Below, piece by piece: positions 7,952 through 11,907 of a DNA stretch of 11,907 nucleotides. Within the stretch, counting starts at the first letter, position 1, and each line of letters begins with the position of its first letter. Both the position numbers and the translations under genes were made by a program. Source of the DNA: Deltaproteobacteria bacterium (lineage in GTDB: Bacteria; Desulfobacterota; DSM-4660; Desulfatiglandales; HGW-15); the NCBI GenBank assembly GCA_020342025.1, contig CP070840.1:2028716-2040622 (forward strand), written 5' to 3'. Under the pieces are notes generated by a model, which did not search any database, was not told where the DNA came from, and was given only the letters and a program-made list of their open reading frames with translations.

Positions 7952-9553
7952 GTGTCAAAGAACTTACAATGGCGTGCGCTTATAGTCGTAATTCTGGTTC
8001 TTGGAGCATTCGTTTACCTGACACCCACCTTGACTGTGAGCCCCCCGGAGTGGTGGTCTAGTTTCTTACCCCAAGAGAAGATTCATCTTGGGCTGGACCT
8101 ACAGGGGGGTATGCATTTGATCCTGGAAGTTGATGCAGCAAAAGCGGTGGAAAGCCACCTGGAGAGGGTGGTGGAAGAGCTTAAAAACGAGTTGCGCAAG
8201 AGCAAAATCAGGTATCTGGAACTCCGACGATATGAGACCGATGGCATTGACCTGACGCTCATTAGAGAAGAAGACAAAAAGACTTTCGAGGACCTGGTGA
8301 AGGTCAACTTTCCCGATTACAAAATAGATTCGGGTCCGCACAAAGGGGAAGGGGTATCACTTCGATTGGTTCTAAATCCAAAGGCCAAAGACCAAATCAT
8401 GACGTTGGCCGCCGATCAAGCCCTGGAGACCATCAGAAATCGCATTGATCAGTTCGGAGTCAGTGAACCGGATATCAGACCCCAAGAGAATCATAGAATT
8501 CTGGTTCAGCTCCCAGGGGTCAAGGATCCTGACCGGGCCATAGAGCTCATAGGGAAAACAGCCCTTCTGGAATTCAAGCTGGTTGATGAGGAGGGTAGCC
8601 TGGAGGAGGCATTGAAAGGCAATATTCCTCCGGGCAGGGAAATTCTTTATCAGATATCCCCGGATCCTAAATTGGGGCAGGAAACAAAAACGCCCTACTT
8701 GCTCAAGAGAAGAACCCTGCTCACTGGAGAGTATCTTACTGACGCGAAAGTCCAAATTGACAATCAATACAACGAACCCCAAGTCTCTTTATCATTTAAT
8801 GCGAGAGGGGCCAGGCTGTTTGAACGGATAACAGGTGAAAATATAGACAAGAGGCTGGCCATCGTGCTGGACAACAACGTCTATTCAGCGCCTGTCATAA
8901 GGGATAGAATAGCAGGCGGAAGGGCTCAGATCACGGGGCGCTTCACCATGGATGAGGCGCGGGACCTGGCCATCGTTTTGAGGGCTGGTGCCCTTCCTGC
9001 TCCTGTAAAGATATTGGAGGAGAGGACGGTGGGTCCCTCCTTAGGGAAAGACTCCATAGAAAAGGGATTTAAGTCCATGATCATCGGAGGAATTGTCGTC
9101 ATCCTTTTTATGATCATTTATTATGGCCTTTCTGGTGTCTTTGCGGATTTGGCACTCATGCTCAACATTCTTTTCATTATGTCCGGACTCGCCTTTTTTG
9201 GGGCCACTCTGACGCTGCCCGGTATAGCCGGGATTATTCTCACCATTGGTATGGCGGTGGATGCAAATGTCCTGATTTTTGAGCGAATACGAGAAGAATT
9301 GAGATTGGGCAAACCAGCCCGAGGTGCCATTGAGGGAGGATACGCAAAGGCCCTGGTCACCATTCTGGATGCCAATGTGACAACCTTTATTGCTGCCCTT
9401 GTATTGTTTCAGTTTGGCACCGGACCCGTCAGAGGCTTTGCGGTGACCCTCAGTATTGGCATTGTAGCAAGTTTTTTCACCGCTGTATTCATTACAAGAG
9501 TCGTCTTTGACTATCTTTACACTTCCAGGAGATGGAAGAAGATTAGTATATGA
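7952..9553 (+). CDS. secD: Protein translocase subunit SecD
   Basis: SecD, with SecF, uses the proton gradient to pull exported proteins through the SecYEG channel on the outer face of the inner membrane. It has 533 residues and starts with GTG (GGAG at 7942-7945, 6 nt upstream). A first membrane helix lies at about 7-25. The conserved LGLDLQGGMHL (46-56) opens the large periplasmic P1 domain (to about 355), which includes RNRIDQFGVSEPDI (162-175). Five further helices fill about 370-525, with the family signature GMAVDANVLIFERIREEL (433-450) in the fourth transmembrane segment region and GFAVTLSIGIVASFFTA near the end. Length and motifs are normal for the family. secF lies 296 bases downstream, an unusually wide gap filled by repeats. 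Confidence 0.97.
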   Translation: MSKNLQWRALIVVILVLGAFVYLTPTLTVSPPEWWSSFLPQEKIHLGLDLQGGMHLILEVDAAKAVESHLERVVEELKNELRKSKIRYLELRRYETDGIDLTLIREEDKKTFEDLVKVNFPDYKIDSGPHKGEGVSLRLVLNPKAKDQIMTLAADQALETIRNRIDQFGVSEPDIRPQENHRILVQLPGVKDPDRAIELIGKTALLEFKLVDEEGSLEEALKGNIPPGREILYQISPDPKLGQETKTPYLLKRRTLLTGEYLTDAKVQIDNQYNEPQVSLSFNARGARLFERITGENIDKRLAIVLDNNVYSAPVIRDRIAGGRAQITGRFTMDEARDLAIVLRAGALPAPVKILEERTVGPSLGKDSIEKGFKSMIIGGIVVILFMIIYYGLSGVFADLALMLNILFIMSGLAFFGATLTLPGIAGIILTIGMAVDANVLIFERIREELRLGKPARGAIEGGYAKALVTILDANVTTFIAALVLFQFGTGPVRGFAVTLSIGIVASFFTAVFITRVVFDYLYTSRRWKKISI

Positions 9554-9610
9554 CCAGATACCGGATGGCGGATACCGGATACCAGATACCCGATTCTGGA
9601 TTCTGGATAC
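9554..9610. repeat. Tandem GATACCGGAT / TTCTGGA word repeat after secD
   Basis: GATACCGGAT occurs at 9557-9566 and 9571-9580. A related copy pair, CCAGATACCGGAT (9554-9566) and CCAGATACCCGAT (9582-9594), differs at one base. Two tandem TTCTGGA words follow (9594-9607), and CCAGA (9582-9586) can pair with TCTGG. It starts directly after the secD stop codon. No coding signal is visible. Confidence 0.65.
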
Positions 9611-9633
9611 TATAGTTAACGATATAGAAAAGA

Positions 9634-9728
9634 GTCATTGCGAGGAGCGGAGCGACGTGGCAATCTCTCGAGATTGCCTCTCGGCTGTGAGCTCAAAGCC
9701 CAACGGCTTCGCTGGCGCTCGCAATGAC
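9634..9728. repeat. MITE/REP-like element with GTCATTGCGAG terminal inverted repeats
   Basis: This 95-base element is bounded by GTCATTGCGAG (9634-9644) and its exact inverse CTCGCAATGAC (9718-9728). In the middle, GGCAATCTC (9659-9667) and GAGATTGCC (9670-9678) form a second perfect 9-bp inverted repeat with a 2-base centre. The termini and the GGCAATCTC core match a dispersed palindromic repeat that I know from many bacterial genomes. It encodes no protein. It sits in the secD-secF gap and could fold into a long hairpin in the secDF transcript. Confidence 0.8.
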
Positions 9729-9849
9729 ATGCGCACCGATGTGATGTTAGTTAAGTCATTCACCATAGATGTTAGGTATATGGAGTTTACGAAGAAAAGG
9801 CATATCCAACTTTAGGCACTTTAGATCACTTATTAAAGTAGGTACTCAC

Positions 9850-10917
9850 ATGCAATTTATAAAGCCGGGGATTAATATTGATTTCATAGGCAAAAGAAGA
9901 ATCGCGTTCGCTCTGTCCCTTGCCATGGTCATTTTAACGATTTCTTTACTCATCTGGCGAGGCGGTCCCAACCTAGGGGTTGATTTTTCTGGTGGGATCC
10001 TAATTCAAGTCAAATTAGAGACAAAGCGGACACCTTCTGAGATCAGAGAAGCGCTCACGTCACTGCAACTCCAGGATAGCATCATCCAGGAATTTGGCGA
10101 GGAGGGGCAATTCGAATATCTTGTAAGGGTCCCAAGTACAGATATTCAACTCTCCGGATTGAGCGACAGAGTAAAGAAGACCTTGGTTTCCCAGCTGGGC
10201 GAGGGGGTGGAGATAAGAAGAGTGGAAATGGTCGGCCCAAAGGTTGGTGAGGATCTGAGGCAGAAGGCCCTGTTCGCCATTTTCTATGCCATCCTTTTCA
10301 TTGCGATCTATATATCTGGACGGTTTGAGCTCAAATGGCTAATGAGTATCGTCATGGCCCTATCACTCGCATTCGTCGTCTGGATCGCCTCCACATTTGG
10401 AGTCAGCGTGACCTGGCTGATTCTCATCTCCCTTCTGGTTACCCTTGGACTCTGCTGGGTCCTCAAACTGAAATACGCCATGGGTGCTGTTATTGCCCTT
10501 ATACATGATGTCACCATTACCATGGGGGCCTTTGCTTTAACAGACCGAGAAATATCTCTCGCCATCATAGCCGCCTTTCTTACCATCGTGGGGTATTCTC
10601 TGAACGATACTATCGTGGTCTTTGACAGGATCAGGGAGAATTTAAGACGTTTCCGGAGGCAAGGCTTTGAAGAAGTGATAAATGCCAGCATAAACGAAAC
10701 ATTGAGTAGGACCATCCTCACCTCCACAACCACCTTAATCGTTGTAATCGCTTTATTCATTCTAGGTGGTGGGGTCATCCATGATTTCGCTTTTGCCCTT
10801 CTAGTAGGCATTGTCGTAGGGACCTATTCCTCTATCTTTGTGGCGAGTCCCATACTCCTGGTTTGGGAAAGCCAATTTGCCCGAAAAGTCAAGGGCAAGA
10901 AAGGAACCCGTTCGTGA
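9850..10917 (+). CDS. secF: Protein translocase subunit SecF, with an internal two-helix insertion
   Basis: SecF is the partner of SecD in proton-driven late protein export. The ATG at 9850 gives 355 residues (MQFIKPGINIDFIGKRR, typical N-terminus) with TAGGT (9839-9843) 6 nt upstream; an in-frame ATG at 9769 lies in repeat-derived sequence and is rejected. Visible features: first helix at about 17-36, LGVDFSGGIL (42-51), a periplasmic P4-like domain (about 52-130), YISGRFELKW (154-163), LIHDVTITMGAF (217-228), and the signature VGYSLNDTIVVFDRIREN (247-264). SecF is usually about 300-320 residues, with the RFE segment running directly into the xYAxGAxxALxHD segment. Here about 44 hydrophobic residues (164-207), probably two membrane helices, lie between them. 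Confidence 0.96.
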   Translation: MQFIKPGINIDFIGKRRIAFALSLAMVILTISLLIWRGGPNLGVDFSGGILIQVKLETKRTPSEIREALTSLQLQDSIIQEFGEEGQFEYLVRVPSTDIQLSGLSDRVKKTLVSQLGEGVEIRRVEMVGPKVGEDLRQKALFAIFYAILFIAIYISGRFELKWLMSIVMALSLAFVVWIASTFGVSVTWLILISLLVTLGLCWVLKLKYAMGAVIALIHDVTITMGAFALTDREISLAIIAAFLTIVGYSLNDTIVVFDRIRENLRRFRRQGFEEVINASINETLSRTILTSTTTLIVVIALFILGGGVIHDFAFALLVGIVVGTYSSIFVASPILLVWESQFARKVKGKKGTRS

Positions 10918-10993
10918 AGCATGGCGATGGATGACTTTTTAACCCACAGGACACTCCTGCACTTCCCAGGACCATTCCGATCTGTGGAGCCCA

Positions 10994-11907
10994 ATGGCCG
11001 CAAGCAGGAGTGGAAAACCGCATTGTCTGATAGTGGATCGTTACGAGAAATATAAGAAAAGACGAACAAAACGCCGTGCCCGGAGAATAGTCTTTTGGGT
11101 CCTGATCCTCTTTGTGATCTTTGCTTTCTACGCGGGCTGGCGGCTCTGGTCCTGCATCCACAATGTCTCGCCTGAATTTAATTTCATACTCCTAACAAAG
11201 AATGACGCCCCCCTTAAGCTCGTGAACGGAGAGGTCCTTCGTCTTCATCCTAAAGATAGGCTCAAGATACTGAAAGTCTCGACGAATATATGCTTTAACC
11301 GGGGCGTGCGTTTGGTGGCCAGGGGAATTGACGCGAATGCCCTTTTCTTTGAGGAAACCCCCCTAGCCGTCCTGTTGCCAGACAGAGATATATTCAATCA
11401 ATACAATTTTAGGGTAATAATTAAACAGTTTAATCAAGATCTGGGTCACGTGGACATGGTTGTTGAACCTCATGTAGATGATTGGCTTGAGCGGGCAGAA
11501 AGGATTATTGACAGGGAACGTAGAGTGGCCCTTCTGGAACGGGCACTGCAGTTGATGCCCAAGGACGAGCGGATCCGGAACCGGTTGCTTGGAGAATACA
11601 AAGCCCTCAAGGATTGGCAAAAGGCTGCCTTGATTCTCGAAGAGATGGCCCAGGAGAAACCTGATGAGGGGTTTCTATATGATCTGCTCGATGTGTATGA
11701 ATCCTCGGGGAGAACGGACAAGGTCATTTCTGTCCTCAAAAGAATTGTTAAGAAGCATCCTGATGATGTGGAAACCCGACTTCGACTGGCGTCAATTTTG
11801 GAAAAAACGGGGAAACTCAAAGAGGCCATTCGAGAGTATGAGAGGCTTTTGAAACGACTCAAAGAAACGGACATGGTGGCCATATATAAGACGCTGGGAT
11901 ACCTCTA
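10994..11907 (+). CDS. Membrane-anchored tetratricopeptide-repeat protein (C-terminus outside window)
   Basis: An open frame of 304 codons runs off the right edge. Residues 16-31 are very basic (many Lys and Arg), followed by one membrane helix at about 32-52, which by the positive-inside rule places the rest outside the cytoplasm. Residues 57-165 form a domain I do not recognise. From about 174 the sequence is helical with TPR-like spacing (ALLERALQLMPKDERIRNRL; AALILEEMAQEKPDE; VISVLKRIVKKHPDDVETRLRLASILEKTGKLKEAIREYERLLKRL). The start is the ATG at 10994 with GGAG at 10986-10989; GTG at 11033 (VDRYEKYKK) is an alternative without a good ribosome binding site. It lies 76 bases after secF and may share its transcript. 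Function unknown; scaffolding or export and envelope work is only a guess. Confidence 0.85.
   Translation, partial: MAASRSGKPHCLIVDRYEKYKKRRTKRRARRIVFWVLILFVIFAFYAGWRLWSCIHNVSPEFNFILLTKNDAPLKLVNGEVLRLHPKDRLKILKVSTNICFNRGVRLVARGIDANALFFEETPLAVLLPDRDIFNQYNFRVIIKQFNQDLGHVDMVVEPHVDDWLERAERIIDRERRVALLERALQLMPKDERIRNRLLGEYKALKDWQKAALILEEMAQEKPDEGFLYDLLDVYESSGRTDKVISVLKRIVKKHPDDVETRLRLASILEKTGKLKEAIREYERLLKRLKETDMVAIYKTLGYL

Noticed and set aside
9507..9815. Plus-strand frame across the secD-secF gap
   Set aside because: It mostly translates the two intergenic repeats and overlaps the secD end in another frame.

Overview
The window is an ordinary chromosomal housekeeping region. It most resembles a delta-proteobacterium in the broad sense (Desulfobacterota-like). 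The basis is the order queA-tgt-yajC-secD-secF, a short ArgA-like acetyltransferase with a C-terminal CxxC...C cluster, a SPOR protein beside argS, and a SecF with extra membrane helices of a kind I associate, from memory, with sulfate-reducer relatives. Base composition looks balanced. I see no transposase, integrase, phage gene, CRISPR array, rRNA or tRNA, and no obvious new multi-gene system.

Layout: two gene clusters diverge from one intergenic region (about 4778-5158). Leftward on the minus strand run alr, argS (4-bp ATGA overlap), a membrane-anchored SPOR-domain protein, a GNAT acetyltransferase (3-4 nt after the SPOR gene), then, past a repeat-filled gap, tatB/tatA and the start of tatC, cut by the window edge. 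Rightward on the plus strand run queA, tgt, yajC, secD, secF and a membrane-anchored TPR protein cut by the right edge.

How the genes fit together: queA and tgt are two steps of queuosine tRNA modification. yajC, secD and secF form the auxiliary complex that drives late steps of Sec protein export, and tatB/tatC belong to the parallel twin-arginine export route. alr supplies D-alanine for peptidoglycan, and the SPOR protein probably binds septal peptidoglycan. argS charges tRNA-Arg. The TPR protein has one N-terminal membrane helix and a predicted extracytoplasmic remainder, with no assignable function.

Between the clusters lies a very good sigma-70-type promoter for the queA side, followed by a perfect 15-bp palindrome and a leader of about 210 nt with hairpin potential. 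The most distinctive feature is that five intergenic stretches are filled with short palindromic or tandem-word repeats of different sequence families: 551-670, 6285-6353, 7479-7543, 9554-9610 and 9634-9728. One of these seems to supply the ribosome binding site and N-terminus of tgt. The clearest protein-level oddity is an insertion of about 44 residues, probably two membrane helices, inside SecF.
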